Below are positions 23,240-36,202 of a stretch of 64,000 nucleotides of DNA, in pieces. Within the stretch, counting starts at the first letter, position 1. Each line of letters opens with the position of its first letter. Made by a program: the position numbers and the translations under genes. Origin of the DNA: Nelumbo lutea (taxonomy: Eukaryota; Streptophyta; Magnoliopsida; Proteales; Nelumbonaceae); assembly GCA_022828595.1 (NCBI GenBank), contig JAKGHH010000002.1, positions 45,726,222-45,790,221 on the forward strand, written 5' to 3'. The notes below the pieces were generated by a model. That model did not search any database. It worked only from the letters and a program-made list of their open reading frames with translations, and was not told the DNA's origin.

Positions 23240-24520
23240 TGGGATTTCACCTAACAGATTAAGCCTATAGGTTGAATGGTTTTTTGACATGATATCAAAA
23301 CCCCTTTGATCAAATGATCTTACATTTGACAGCTTAAGCTTCTACTTTGAACAATTCCTCAGGTTTCAGAAATAAGAAATCAGAGCACACTATTGACGCC
23401 TTTTTTTTTTATGGGAGAAATGGTCACCGATGAAAACCTTTCAAGCAAACATCCCAGTCGCTTGTTTAGGGGAGAAATGCCCACAGTTGCGGAGTCTCTC
23501 GAAGTCTACAGAAACAGGATTACTGTAATCGCTAAGCCAACAGGTTCACTCGAGCAACATGACTGCCGGACAAACCCAGAATTTGGTTTTCCCATTTTTT
23601 ATCACGGAAGAGAAAGGCCTCCATTATGTGAATGATGTCCAGTAATGCGCATCAAAAGCAGTCCGTTGCTGAGAAAAGCAGATAAGGGGGATTGCAGTCC
23701 AAAAATCCCTAAAATTGAACACACACCAACCAGTACAGCTTTTCAAGTATAAAATTTTATTTTGACTTGTGATCAGTCACGGACTGAGATCCACCATTTT
23801 TTTTTTTTTAATTCTTGCGCCTTCACACGGGGTTTTCCCCATTCTGGTGCCTTGGCAACAGTAGTAGGTCAACTGCTGTAGAGAAGAAATTCCACGCCAC
23901 AATATTTACAAGGTTGTATTTGTGAGCCCACAAGGTCACAGAAGATTTAACCGTGAAGTTCAATAGATTTTAACCATTAGAAATACACCAGAAGAGATTA
24001 CAGATTCTTTCAAATCTTCTGAAACAGAGAGCAAGGACACGAAAATTTCCACTAAAGCCAGTAGCTAATGCTCAGACTTCAAATTGGTAAATACCAAGTA
24101 ACACCAAAGGCGCCATCTCTTACAAAGTTCAAGGCTTAAAGCTCAATCTCAAAATCGTTTCACATTAAGAAACAAAACAGTGGGTCCTATGATCGAACTG
24201 CTTTACCGTGCCATGAAGCAAATATAAAAATATATGTATTTGCAGCAAGCAACTGCCCAATTCAACCGCATAAAGCAGGTAAAAAGGAAAAGAACATAAA
24301 AAAGCTTTCCCAGTCTTGGCATTAATTAACCTATACAAGGATGCCCAACTGCCTGGTGTTCCCTCTGAAGTAACGAGAAGTAGCTTCTGCCACTGCCAAA
24401 AATACCTGTCAGCAAATCAGATAAGTTTCAAATTAAAATGCATCAGTTACAAGATCAAAGTTTTAGATTAGAAGAAAAAAAGACAAGTGAAACACAATCA
24501 ACCTTAAAATTGTGATGCAT
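23240..24520. other. intergenic or 3' flank of the ICR-type gene
   Basis: No gene was recognised. The part nearest 24520 probably holds the 3' untranslated region. On the minus strand a donor-like AAG then GTTGAT (about 24503) and an acceptor-like CTGACAG (about 24407) could mark a 3'-UTR intron; this is weak. Confidence 0.35.
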
Positions 24521-27500
24521 CTACTTCTGGCTCTTCTTCCACAACACCCCGATCTTCTTGAGCATGTTGTTCTTCTTCTTTGGTGAATCGTCATCAAGAT
24601 CATCAGAAGAAGGTGAACCTATCTTCCCAACATGATGGTAACCATCCAAAGACACTGATCTATCCATAAATTTCCCATTGTTTCCAGTTGAAAGAACAGC
24701 AGCAGCAGCTTCGGCTGCCTTCCTCCACTGGTCTGACTGCACCTTCAATCTCCTTAGCTCTGCTTCCATTTCTGAATTTGCTGCCTGTGCTGCCTCCAGT
24801 TGCTCAACCACCCTTTCAACCTTCTTGCTGCTTTTATCAGCCTCCTCTGTTACAAAAGTGAGTTTCAACAGAGCTTCTCGCTCTGCAGCCCTAGCTGCCT
24901 CTGCCTTGGCAATGGCCTCACCATACACCTTATTCCTTTCCAATTCCTTCTGGAATTCCAGCTTCAGCGTCTCATTCTCCTTGGATATGCTCTCTATTTC
25001 TGTCTCCTTGCCCATCAAATTTGCTTTCAGATCTGCAACATCAGACTTGGCCTTCATCAGTTCCATTTCCAATTTGGATTCTTTCTCTTTGCATTGGTTC
25101 TTCTCAATCTTAATATTCAACCCTTCATTTTCCTCTGAAATACTCTGCAATTCAGTTTCCTTGTCCATCAACCTTGCCTTCAACTCTTCAATAATGGCTT
25201 TACTTTTCTTCAGTTCTGCCACCAATTCAGCTTCCTTCAGGGAAAATTCAGATTTTGTTTTCTCAACCAGTTCATAAGCATTTTGAATCTGCATTGTGCT
25301 ATGGATATGCTCTTCCTGATGCCTGATCTCAGCAGCTTCTAAGGCAGACTTCAATTGTCCCACCTCCAACTTCAAGGAATTAAGCTCCATATTGAGTATA
25401 TCTGATCCTATTATCTCCTCATGTTTTCCACTTTCTTCAAGTATACTAATATCTGAAGGATGTTCGCCACTAGCATTAGCCAGCTCTGCCTGAAGTTTGC
25501 TCACTTGTCCTTCAAGTGAACTCACTTGACACCTAGAAAGCTCAAACTCTGAAGTCAATGAACTGTAAGCTTCCATTGCTTTAAGGCTATCCAACTTAAA
25601 AATCTCCATAGTTGACTTGGCAGTTTCCAGTTGCAATTGAGTTTCACTAACCAATCCCTGGGCTTTGGCCTCAGATTCTTTGCAATCCTTGAGCTGAATT
25701 TTCATATCCTCAACAACAGAAAGAGTTTCTGCCAAGTCCTGTTTCATACACTGGAGCTCAGCCTCTGATGTTTCTGCAAGCTCGATTTGGGCAGCCTCAG
25801 AGTCTGTCACCATTTCCAGTTGCATCTTAAGCCTCTGGATCTCACTCATAGAAGAGACCAAGGCCGTTGAGTCCACAGAGTGCTGCTTCTGAACAGCCTC
25901 AAGCTCAGACTGCCATGCCCGATCCCGCTCCTGAGAGATCTTACGGAGCTCTTGGAGACGGGCTTCTTCTGATGCAGATAGATCTAGAAACTGCTGCTGG
26001 GACTCCTCAAGCTTCGCGGTTGTGGCTAAAAGCTGTTTCTTTGTCTCTTCTGCCTCTTGCTGGGCTCGCCTCTTCAATGTCTCAGATGAAATCAGCTGGT
26101 CCTTCGTCTTCTTGAGATCTTCTTTCAGTTGAGCAAGCTGAGATTCCAATTCAGAAACTCTGCTTGGCCACTTCTTCTGGAGTCATGGAATCAGAGAGTA
26201 GTGGTCATGGTCTATTGACTATGTCTTCAGGTTGATGAATAGAAATTAACAAAGCAAAGTTAATTTACATGGTAAGGAAAATAGGAATATATATCAACCC
26301 TAGGGGCAGACAAAAAAAGACATGGGTCAAAGTAGGAAGAAATTATTCAAGCACACATAAAACAACAGATATTGCACTAAACAGAAAGGAATGAAAAAAC
26401 AGGATTCATGTAACCGACCCCATAGAGTTGGGATGAGGCTTAGATGATGATGATGCAGTAATCATTAGCAAATAAAGTACCTCAGTTATGGGGCTTCTGG
26501 GTGACCTGCGCTCAACAACTTTGGGGCTTCTATCTTTTGGCGTCCTGCTAACAGGTGTTGTTGAAGAAACTGAATCAGATTCAGATCCAGTTGTCTTGAG
26601 TTGACGAGCAGCTCTAGGAGTCCCTGGTGATGTCCTCTGAGGCACCTCCGATGAACCACTTCTGTTTCCAGGGTCAGTGGATGAGTGAAATGATTATCAA
26701 TATTACAATATATAGCAAGCTCTGAATGGACATGAAGGTTGTCTTCAGAGTGGCAATCTGGAGATCAAGTTCATGTCTTCGAAATCACATGAAAAGATTT
26801 ATTATATAGTAAATCTTAATACAGTTGTGGCACATGATTTTTCTCTTGGGATGAATGAATGGGGTTATAGATGCCTTTCTCATACATACGCTACAATTAT
26901 GTGTCAAGTAGGTCAGATGTGAGTGGACATACAACCTCAAATACAAACAAGTCTTATTTGAATGTTATTGATGAGCTGATCAAAATACTGCTCAATGCCC
27001 ACCCAGAAAATGGCACTACAAAAATGCATAACTTGCATGGCAGAATTACAGAATATGACTAAAACCTACTGAAATTCTTAAGCATCATCATGTGTGCATA
27101 ACTGCAATTATTAAAGCATATCAACAATACAATGTAGTATGCAAAATTTTCTCAATAGTTGGATCCAAGGCATCCTCTAATATTCTAAGCTAAAGGTAAA
27201 AACCACCCTATTCCGGTTACCAACTATACAGAGAATGTTGAGGAGTCCATCAAAAAAAAAAAAAAAACTAACGTGATTCAGGGAATTATGAAAAAGCTAG
27301 TAATAACTGTTAGAAAATAAAGACCTAGGTACCTCTCCCAACAGCTTAAGCTTTTAGGTTGAATGGTTCTGTGAGATGGCATAAAAGCCTATTTGACTAA
27401 GTGGTCTAGCGTTCAATCTTTGCCACCTCCATCATAATTAATTAAAATTCAGCACAAGGTATAGTGGGCCTTTCAAACCTAATGGGTCTTCACATGAGAG

Positions 27501-28237
27501 GGCATGTTAGAGAATAAATACCTATTCAGGTACCTCACCTAACGGCTTAAACTTTTTAGGTTGAACAGTTCCTTGAGTATGTTTAGCTTAAGATTATTTG
27601 GAACGGAACCCCACTTGCCTATTTCTGGTTCCTTTTATAGGGGCATACAGAGTTCAAATGGAGACATGAGATTTCCACTGTTTCCAAAATTGAAAGAAAC
27701 AAAGGAAATCCAATTCAGACTATATCGGGCAATAATGCTGTTGAACTGTAGCTCGACCTTGAAAGTTCTACAAATTCTTTGTCTATTTAATAGGATAAAA
27801 CCAAGCAATAAGACAAATACAAAATTATAAGAGGAAACATGTAAATGAAAACAAAGGGGAAAAGGCCGGAAAATCCGAATCAGAAAGGAGCAAAGGAGCA
27901 TCAATCCTTAATTTCCAGTGTAATTGATAAAACAATCGTAGTTAAAAAACAAAAGCGAACACCTTCAGGGTTCAAGGGATAAAGAGTCTACAGGCCAGGG
28001 GCTTTTTCTATGTTAGATTTCTCAAATTCCTAGTATCTAAAGTTACATTCTTTAAGTTGATATTGACCGATTATTATCTTAAAAAGTGCCAAACCATATT
28101 GAACTCAAACAGTTCCTTCTTAAATACAATAGCTAGATTCCACAAAACAGCTTACCTCAAAGCCTTAAAACAGGAGAAAAAAGTCAAAAAGAAGAACAAA
28201 CTATGTTTTAAAATTACCTTGCTTTTGGCGTCTGCAT
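24521..28237 (-). CDS. ICR: ROP-GTPase interactor, ICR/RIP family (three coding exons, 618 aa)
   Basis: I join 28237-28218, 26661-26481 and 26176-24521; the lengths 20, 181 and 1656 nt keep one frame and all introns are GT...AG. The first 20-nt exon gives MQTPKA plus a split Arg codon, the hallmark N-terminus of this family. The 26-kb exon encodes a basic Ser/Pro-rich segment ([24 protein letters not shown]). The last exon starts [14 protein letters not shown] and is almost wholly coiled coil to about residue 545. It holds the ROP-binding motif QWRKAA at about 550-555 and ends in a basic [10 protein letters not shown] tail. Family members are scaffolds linking active ROP/RAC GTPases to membranes, exocytosis or microtubules. 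The length suits the longer ICR2/ICR3-type members. Trp in KKWPSRVSE, where relatives usually have Arg, is a small oddity. The gene looks intact. Confidence 0.93.
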
Positions 28238-28572
28238 ATTTTACCACCCCCTCTGGTAACAGAGTTAAAAGAAGAAAGCAATCAAAATCCACTTAGTAAA
28301 AGCGCCCTGACCCACAACTCCTGCAACAGTTCAGAGAAATCACAAATTGTTGAAAGATGAAGCACAAGAATCCGATGTTTACGCACATGAACAAATAAAT
28401 GACCGGAGCGGCCCTCGTAAGTAAATTATAGAAACCGAAATAAACAACATGATTCCTTCAAACAAACTCCATAGAAACCACCACCACTCCCACCAAACCA
28501 CACCAGAAAGTAAATAAACTTCACTTTCAGAGGACCAGATGAAAAGGGGGAAAACTTCATTTTAGGGGAAGA

Positions 28573-28618
<46 letters not shown>

Positions 28619-28625
28619 ACTCACC
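28218..28625 (-). other. probable 5'-UTR intron and start exon of the ICR-type gene
   Basis: On the minus strand an acceptor, TGTTGCAG, precedes 28320, so the start exon would be 28320-28218 with an 83-nt leader before ATG. A donor, GTGAGTACC, at 28624 would make a 304-nt leader intron that carries the GA/CT microsatellite at its 5' edge. These are sites read by eye, not transcript evidence. Confidence 0.5.
28575..28615. repeat. (CT)n microsatellite
   Basis: An almost pure run of about 20 CT units. It is GA on the coding strand of the ICR-type gene. Placed inside the inferred leader intron, it may act as a GAGA-type element or simply be a variable repeat. Confidence 0.9.
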
Positions 28626-29940
28626 AAGTTACCACGCTGAAAACTCATTGTTGTGACCGCGAGCGTCTACGGCTACGGAAATGGGACGGGCAACTTTAAT
28701 TACCCAAAAAGCCAAAATTGCCCCTAGTAGCCTAGATATCACTTGCCAAGTCGCGGACAAACCATCACGAGACAAACAGGGTTATTTTGTTCGTAACTAA
28801 GGGCATTCTTCGTAATTTGAAAATAGCAGAAGACCGGGAGAACGAAAACCTGACTAGTGACTGGTGTCCGGTGCCTGAATTCAAGCTACCCGACCCAACC
28901 AAACCATAGTTCCCTTGGTTATCGCAAGAAAAGACAACCGCTAACCGCTTAAACCGTCCGATACTTGAAGAAACCTCGCCGTGAAATGATGGTTCTCTTC
29001 ACTGGTCGGTCACTTCCGATATCACGGCTGAAAAAAATAGAGAAAAACCTCGATGAAAACATGGCTCTGGAGAAGAGAAATATAAGCACTTTTTCGTCGA
29101 AATCTACAAGAATGACAGAGGAAGATTCTTCACCGTCAATTGCCCCACTCCAGAACAGCCACGACCACCGTAAATGGAAGTTCGTCACCGATCTAAACAA
29201 AATAAGAAGAGAAACGATGAAGAAATGAACGGATTCAAGTGTTTCGAAAGTAAGAGCAGCTCAAACTTCAATAATAAGCCATCGTTCCTTATCTTTCTTA
29301 AGGTTTTATATCAAATAAAACTTTCCACAAAAATACAAACGTGGAAAAGGAAACCGGAGGAAGAAGAAAACATGAAATAGCTTTTACTCAAACGAGTTTA
29401 CTGTTTAAACCAACAAATCTGTAAAAAGCCTGCAACCTTCAAGCTCTAAAACTCTAATACAAGCCGGCATTATCGTTCCATGCCGTAACTTTCCCTGAGG
29501 ATCAGATCTCCTTGGAAAAGAAGTTCAAAGGGAATCATTGAGACCAAAAAACAGCCGCTCAGAGTTGAGAAACTCATAGCTCCCACAAGGAAAACACATA
29601 ATCCAGCGAAACAGAGATTGGAAGCATTTCCGCCGCCTTAAAACCAGAAAATGGCGCAAACACCTGTAACAATACCAAATATGAATCAGAATGGAGCACT
29701 TGCATTTATCCTTACCGGCAGATCTATACAACGAGAGGCCGTCGGCTTGTTCTAAGCTACTAAGGCTCCAGTCCAACCAAAAAAACCCTGGGGTTTTGGA
29801 TTAAACGAAGGGGGCTGTGACAATTCCAAGCAAACGTAACTTCTTCTTCTTCAACCTTCTTGTGCTTCTGTGCTCAGTTCTCGAGGCTATCTCTCGAGTC
29901 TCTCGATCTCTCTCCTGCTCCGTAACAATAGACCAACGAC
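28626..29940 (-). promoter_or_regulatory. upstream region of the ICR-type gene, with possible alternative leader exon
   Basis: The minus strand from about 29935 to 29716 looks like a transcript leader: it is CTCGAGAGA- and GAAGAAGAAG-rich and ends at a strong donor, GATCTGCCG then GTAAGG, at 29715. It could be spliced to the start exon of the ICR-type gene or belong to a separate non-coding transcript. The short open frames here (28949-29380, 29525-29776) match no family known to me. Confidence 0.35.
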
Positions 29941-30172
29941 TGAGCCGTATACGGTGGAAGAAAAGAAAAAAAAATAAAAAGATGGAAGCGTGATTTTGTC
30001 GTTTTATCGTCTATCTAGTGGATTATTATGTTAAATTAATCAAAAATCGTTGGTTTGCGTCGAAATTTAGTTTTATGACTAGAACGTAAGAGTATTTACA
30101 ATAACAAACAAAAGAATTGAATAAACTCCAAAAAGACCCCTTAACCATAGGGAGTGCCTCACTTTTGACGTC

Positions 30173-30947
30173 TAGTGCAACTTGGGCCGGATTGGCTCAA
30201 GCCCGACCAAAAAAACATCGGGTCGGGGTGAAGTTCGAGTTAGGATTAAGAAATATGAATTCAACCTAACTTTAGGGTTGGATTAGGATCGAGGCCTTCT
30301 TCATTTCGATCCAATTTGGCCCCAGCTTGCATGTATAAATATTATATAAATAATTTTTTAGGTCATTAATTGAATGTATGAATGTAAGTAGGTACATGCA
30401 TGTAACTTCTATGTCATATTTATAAATAATATATATACTATGTATCTGTCTATGCATACATAAATGACAATATAATTATCAAAAATAATATATATTTATA
30501 ATTCTAATTTCGGAAAAGATTTTTTTTCAAAGAAAAATTATAACTATGCCCTTTAATGCTAAAAAACAAGAGTGGTTCTCAAAAGAAAGCATAAAAATTG
30601 AGCCAAACCAAAATTCAACCTAACCCCAACCCAACTTAAAGCTTTTAGGTTTAGTCAAAGTTAGGATTGGATTGGAATTGGACGTAAGGTTCAAAAAATC
30701 GATATACCCCTATATATTGGCAGAGGCGTATCGATACTAAAAAAGCATGCACCTTTATATATTCTTTTAGCTTTTTTTTTTTCAAAACTGATTTTTGGGT
30801 AGGTTATTATATATTTTTTTTATTTATTAATTTAGAGGATTCCCGAAACACCTACGACCGATATGGGGCATGTCTTATTGAAATTTTGGTCGAGTTAGGT
30901 TAGGGTTAACCTCAATCAACCCACCCCGGGCCCAACTTGCACTCCTA
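30173..30947. mobile_element. 775-bp inverted-repeat element with a nested MITE
   Basis: The left end TAGTGCAACTTGGGCC is inverted on the right as GGGCCCAACTTGCACTCCTA (ending 30947). The interior has GGGTCGGG and CCAACC motifs in both orientations. No clean duplication is seen at the flanks. A CAAGGTT-family MITE lies inside (30685-30884). Confidence 0.65.
30685..30884. mobile_element. CAAGGTT-family MITE, about 200 bp, nested
   Basis: It starts TAAGGTTCAAAAAATCGATA and its decayed right end is near CGATATGGGGCATGTC...GAAA. The flanks ATTGGACG and TTTGGTCG agree at 6 of 8 positions. The right boundary is approximate. Confidence 0.6.
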
Positions 30948-33044
30948 TTAGACTATTATTATACGAAGAAAAGCTTAAAATGCCCCCTAAAGTTTTACAA
31001 GTTCAACAATGTTCATAAGAAAAATGGAAAATGATGGTACCACCCACCCATGTTGGTTTGCCATAATGTGATATGGAGTTTTCTTTTTCTTTAGATTTAT
31101 ATTTTCATTGAGAAAGCCTTTACTTTTAATTTAAAGTCCAAAAGCCATATACAGCCCATTAGACATAGAGTTATATTGACTGACCTGCTTTCAAAAAATT
31201 ATTAATTTATTATAACTAATTTCATTGGAAAGTTGATTTCATACCTGAATTAAACCTACTTGGGCTTTCTAAGATTTTTCACCAAACATAGTCTCTAGGC
31301 TTTTTATATGGCCCCATCTTGTAAAGTTAGAGACCGCTGTATGAAAACCTTCCACAATGTGAGATATACCCAAATTCAAATTCGATTAATTATTCGATAA
31401 AAATAAAATATTTAAATTCGACTGAATAAATATTCAAATTATTTGAATTCGATTCGATTTTATTAATTATCAAATTTAAAATCGAATTTTCGAATAGTAT
31501 TGACACCCCTAGTCCAGGGGCTTTGATAAATACCCGATTGATTATTAATAGTAGTTTAAGAATAAATTGAAAAAAAAAAAAGAAACGAGACGACCCAGTT
31601 GAGAATATTATTTGGTAGGCACGTAAAAGTTCGGGCGGGCATTTGAAAGTTGAAACTTTTCGTAGTTCACTAGCGAATGCAAGTGTAGAGAGACACCTGT
31701 CATAGAGCAAATGCAAGCGCGAACAAGTCCAACGGATCCCCGGCTCACCGAATCGACTTTTGTCTGGTCAGATCGTCAGAGTGAGTAGTGACCTCTTTTT
31801 TCATTTCTTTATAAAGCCTTACACACCATTTGATTTCGTGTTTTTCAACCATATCGTATTACGGTAGATCGATAAACAAGAGCGGATTGCTGGAGACTGG
31901 ATGATCACTAAACGACTTTGACTTGTCGGGCCAACTGGATGATCACTAAAACTAATTTGGCGTCGACGGGGGCATGTAATTACCGAAGAACTCTTCAGTC
32001 TTCACCCTATTGTCAACAATACATCAACATGTATTTTCTGCATCAAATATCAAGACGAATCGTGTCGTGTCACTTCTATGACAAAACTTCTGCCGCAGAA
32101 TATCGGAACAAAGAAAAATGCTACATCACTATCTCTGTTCTCATCCAACGGTTCAACTGCACGGTTTCTTTCACAGAAAGTGGCCAGAGAAACCGTACAT
32201 TGGCGTCTAGTCTCTAGTGTTTCGTCCATTGTGTAAAAACATCATATAGCCTAACGACGTAACAAGTATGGCTACGCATCCTTTAAATTTTACCGCCATC
32301 GCTATTTTACAGATTTAAAATCCGCGCCTATCCTTTCCTTGCGGTTGGTGTGCGATGCAATGTTGTAAGAATCGACTCGGAGGTTGAACTGTCGAACCGT
32401 TTTTTTGACCCTGGGTCGCGAATCACCGGTTTGACCGTATGGGTCAAATGAATCACACGCAAATTAAATTTTAGTTTTTAATTTTTATTTATAGAAAATT
32501 TAAAATTTGCGGTTTTAGGCAAAGAAAGGGTTTTCACATAAATAGCATGGCAAAGGACCGACCATGTATGAGATGTATAATCGAAGTTTGGTCTTCAAAA
32601 ATTTGTATACATGTTTAGTGTGCAACCTGTGACTTAGTCATTGGGTCAATGGTCTATCTTGCTCGATTGGACAATTTTTTTTTTATCCAGTTAACAATTT
32701 AGACCAAATTTTAGATTTTACTAAAATTGGACCCAGAATAATGATTGGATGATGGTTTGAACATTTCAACCAGTCAAGTCAACAACTAGGTGAAAACACT
32801 CCCAACACTATATCAATTGGCCACTGCAACCATGCATTGGGAACATCTCACTTGTCATTCATGAAAAAATATTCCCAACATGTGGTTGCAATGGCCAATT
32901 GGGACATGTTGGGAGAAATTGGGTGGTAGTAGATACAAACTGGTGTGATGGTTGAAAACATAGCTTTATAAGTGCAATTTTTGGAGGGCTTTCAAGCATT
33001 ATTGTTGGGATCTCTTGCTAATAAAACATGTTTCAACACCTTAC
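30948..33044. other. no convincing gene; MITE remnants
   Basis: At 31390-31520 an AT-rich segment ends TTGACACCCCTAG, the inverse of the TAGGGGTGTCAA end seen at 12838. At 32364-32790 a degraded CATGGTTTT-type element (GCAATGTTGTAAGAATCGA, then GGTCGCGAATCACCGG) can be seen. The 31.7-32.3 kb stretch has raised GC but no recognisable product. Confidence 0.4.
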
Positions 33045-33150
33045 CGTTCACACAGCCTATACAACCTTGCATTATAAATATCTTCATACTTATATGTTTT
33101 TTTTCATGGGAAGATATTCCCAATGCAAGGCTGTAAAAGGTTGTATTAAC
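33045..33150. repeat. inverted repeat with a relative at 50.7-51.0 kb
   Basis: The arms GCATTATAAATATCTTC and GAAGATATTCCCAATGC face each other across about 30 bp, with outer ACAGCC and GGCTGT. The right arm plus CTGTAAAAGGTT recurs almost unchanged at about 50950-50977 (ATTCTCAATGCAAG, then CTGTAAAAGGTT). It is a dispersed short repeat of unknown class. Confidence 0.6.
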
Positions 33151-33267
33151 GATGTGAGCAGTGAAATCGATATCAGCCTTTTCAACCATGTACGGGATAT
33201 GCAATGTTAGACCATACGGGTAGGGTGTTAGAATGCATTTTGTTACTAGGATATCTGGACTTTTCAA

Positions 33268-33403
33268 GTAGAGATCACATCAGTGCCTCATATGCACATC
33301 TCAATCACTCAATGTGCATACATACTTATCATCAGTAGATATTCCTAATATATGATTGGGATGTGCTGCAAAGCGTGTGGGGCACTGATGTGAATTCTTT
33401 CAA
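33268..33403. repeat. 136-bp foldback
   Basis: The arms TCACATCAGTGCC and GGGCACTGATGTGA, with a second inner pair GCACATCTCAATCA and TGATTGGGATGTGC, make a near-complete hairpin. There is no coding capacity. Confidence 0.7.
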
Positions 33404-35244
33404 GTAGTGGCCTCTGGTGTAAAGTTCAAAAACACTTCCATCAAGTTGATTAATAATTTTTTTAGTAAAATTAGTTTAGGTAATTTATTAAAAGCAATTC
33501 AGTGAACAATGAAGTCCTCCCAAAAGGGCTTTAAATATAAGGTGAAACTTGGTAATATCCAATTTTGGATTGGCTACTTAAATAACCAACATGATCAGCC
33601 TGCATCTATTGTAAGCAAAAGGCGTTAACACGCCAAAAGCATAAGAACTACCATTCCACCCTATCATTTGCTTAGAGGAAATTCTACCACACCAGGCACA
33701 AGTAGAATTCTAGTCGGCCGGATTTGGATCAAATTGAATGACATTTAACTTCAAAATAATTAATGAAATCTTAAATATCGGATTTGGAAAGTTTAGATTG
33801 GATTTGCATTTAACCTAATTCTTCATCATGGTTTCAAAACAAAGAATAAATTTAACTGCTTTTTAACTTAAATATAATAAATCATTGTAAATATGAAATA
33901 TTTATATTGGCAGATCCCTCGTTGCCGGGAACCTCCTGCATTGGGCTGCCTATTATAAATACCGACAATGGGCTGCCCAATTATAAATATCATCATCGTT
34001 GTCGTCATCATCATCATCCATGCTTTATTCCAATTATATGAGATTGCTACATAAATCCTATTTGATGATTTTATTATCTTTAAATTAAGCCTTACACTAT
34101 TATAAATATGAATTGTTTAATTATAAAAAATCTATATATTAAATCGACATGTATTATAAAATAATTGATAATCAGATCAGATGAAATTGAGTATTAGACC
34201 TTCCAAACCTGTTGACAATTAATCCCAAGTATACGTCAAATGTTGGCTTTTTGCTTGCAACAATCCTGGGTCTATTAAATATGCCTCAAATATTGTGTAT
34301 GTAGGGCTGTCAACAATCTCATGACATTTTGATACCTAATTATCTATGTAAATAATGAGAAATATCGGATAAGTTTCACAACAGAAGTAATTTAAAAATT
34401 CTACCATTAACTTATTCACTGTGAATGTACTCCAAATTCAAAGGCATAATATTGAGAGTGCTCGTTGAATGAGATTTCCTCCTTTGTACAAAGCCTTCTA
34501 AGTATATACATGTAAAATTTAATCATTTGATTATATTGATTTTATCTTCCTAATTTAGAAAGGTGTGATGGCTTAAAAGACACCCTACAAGCTTAACCGT
34601 TGATGTGGCATGGTAGCTTTGCCCTGTTACAAATAAGTAGATTATATGTTATATATCTATAAATGCCAATACTTTATTGATCTTAATTTGTTTGTCTAAA
34701 TATTTTAATTTTTATATCTAATTAATAAATATCAGATTATGTATTAACCCCATAGAGAATGGAACGCACCTTTGAGCATCTATACACATACTGTGCATTA
34801 TATTTACATGGCAGCTTCACACACTTGGACCTTGTTCGTTTACAAATTGGTCATTTACTTTGGTAAGTGTAGGGAAATGTTTCTTGGATATCATTAATCT
34901 AGGTAAGTTCACTTGTCTATGTATTTTTGTAATAATGACTTTTTTACATATAAAAAGTCAATGTTTAAATGGACAAATTTGTGTCTCATTATATTTTATG
35001 AATTCCTATCGGGTGGGAAAATTACTTATCCACCTCAGAGATGGGCAGCTTTTACCTAGGTAAATGAAATTGACTTTACCATGAGCCCAATACTTATCAG
35101 AAAAATTGTTCAATGAAAAAAATACCCATCAACCAACTTTCCCCCTCTTAATTCACCAGTAAACAAATAGGACTTTAAAGTTGTATTCCTTTTTTTGGGC
35201 TATGGGATTCCCTGTAAATAAAACTCTGCACACTTTGAAAGGAT
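33404..35244. other. no gene seen
   Basis: AT-rich intergenic DNA. It holds a local duplication near 33940-33990 (GGGCTGCC, then ATTATAAAT, twice) and a short ATCATC run at 34000. Nothing else is supportable. Confidence 0.4.
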
Positions 35245-35580
35245 AGGAATCTAACAAGCAGTTGCACATTAGGAACATATTCTCATAAATTTAACATAAA
35301 TGTATGGAAGATATTTCTAATGTACAATCGAATATTATGTGTACTGAATTTTTTTTGCAAAAAAATCGGGCTTTTGTTGTTTTAAAAGGTATAGACTGTT
35401 GTTAGGGATCCAACAAGCAATTGCCCACACTAACCTCTACATAGACTACCACTGCCCAAAACATATTCTCATAAATTTAATATATATACATATATGTTAT
35501 GTGCACTGAGTTTTTTTGCAGAAAAGCCGGGCTTTTGCTATTTTTAAAAGGACCCAGACTCTAATTAGGGATCCAACAAT
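35245..35580. repeat. two-unit tandem duplication, about 187-bp period
   Basis: CATATTCTCATAAATTTAA at 35276 recurs at 35463. The following TTTTTTTGCA, CGGGCTTTTG, TAAAAGG and AGGGATCCAACAA motifs recur in the same order in both units. The copies have diverged noticeably, with AT-rich indels. Confidence 0.8.
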
Positions 35581-35866
35581 GAACGCACTAACATGTGGCA
35601 AAATAAATTCAGAGTGGGAAAAATGATGACATATGCATTTACAAGAATTGGTCCCCACACACCCCTATAATATTTAGGTCCTACATCAACATTCCAAAAG
35701 TGAACATGACTCCAAATATCTACGATGATAGAAGAGATTTGATCAACCAACCCCCACCCCATTGAATTTTGATAAATATCATCTGATTGTTTATACATTT
35801 TTTTGTACTGGTTAATTGGTTACAAGTTTTTTCAATCAAAGACAAAACCCTTTTCAAGCCCTAGAG

Positions 35867-36156
35867 CATGGTTTTTAAAAACGACCTAGAGATTGAATCG
35901 GCCAAGGGTCCAGTTACTGGGTCGAATGGTCTGATCGTTCAAACTGAATGGTTGGCCCATTCTGACAAAAAAATAAAAAAAATAAAAAACGGTAAAAACC
36001 GTTCGAATAGATAATCGCCCGGGTTAGCGGTTTGCCGACCAAAATCAATAGTTTTGGGCAAATTTTCGATTTTGGGGAAAACTGAAACCGATCACCTGAC
36101 CGATTCCCAATTTTTCCAGTCTGACCGTCCGGTCTGATCCGGTTTTGAAAACCATG
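35867..36156. mobile_element. 290-bp MITE, CATGGTTTT family
   Basis: Ends are CATGGTTTTTAAAAACGACC and GGTTTTGAAAACCATG. The flanks CCCTAGAG (35859-35866) and GCCTAGAG (36157-36164) form an 8-bp duplication with one mismatch. The interior resembles the copy at 21638 (GGTCGAATGG-type motifs, A-rich centre). Confidence 0.85.
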
Positions 36157-36202
36157 GCCTAGAGTCTTAAAAATGAGGTTTTGTGCATTTGGGCATTGAG
36201 AT

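Noticed and set aside
24678..25277. 199-codon plus-strand frame
   Set aside because: It is the complement of the ICR coiled-coil exon; the Ser/Leu-rich composition follows from Glu/Lys-rich codons on the other strand.
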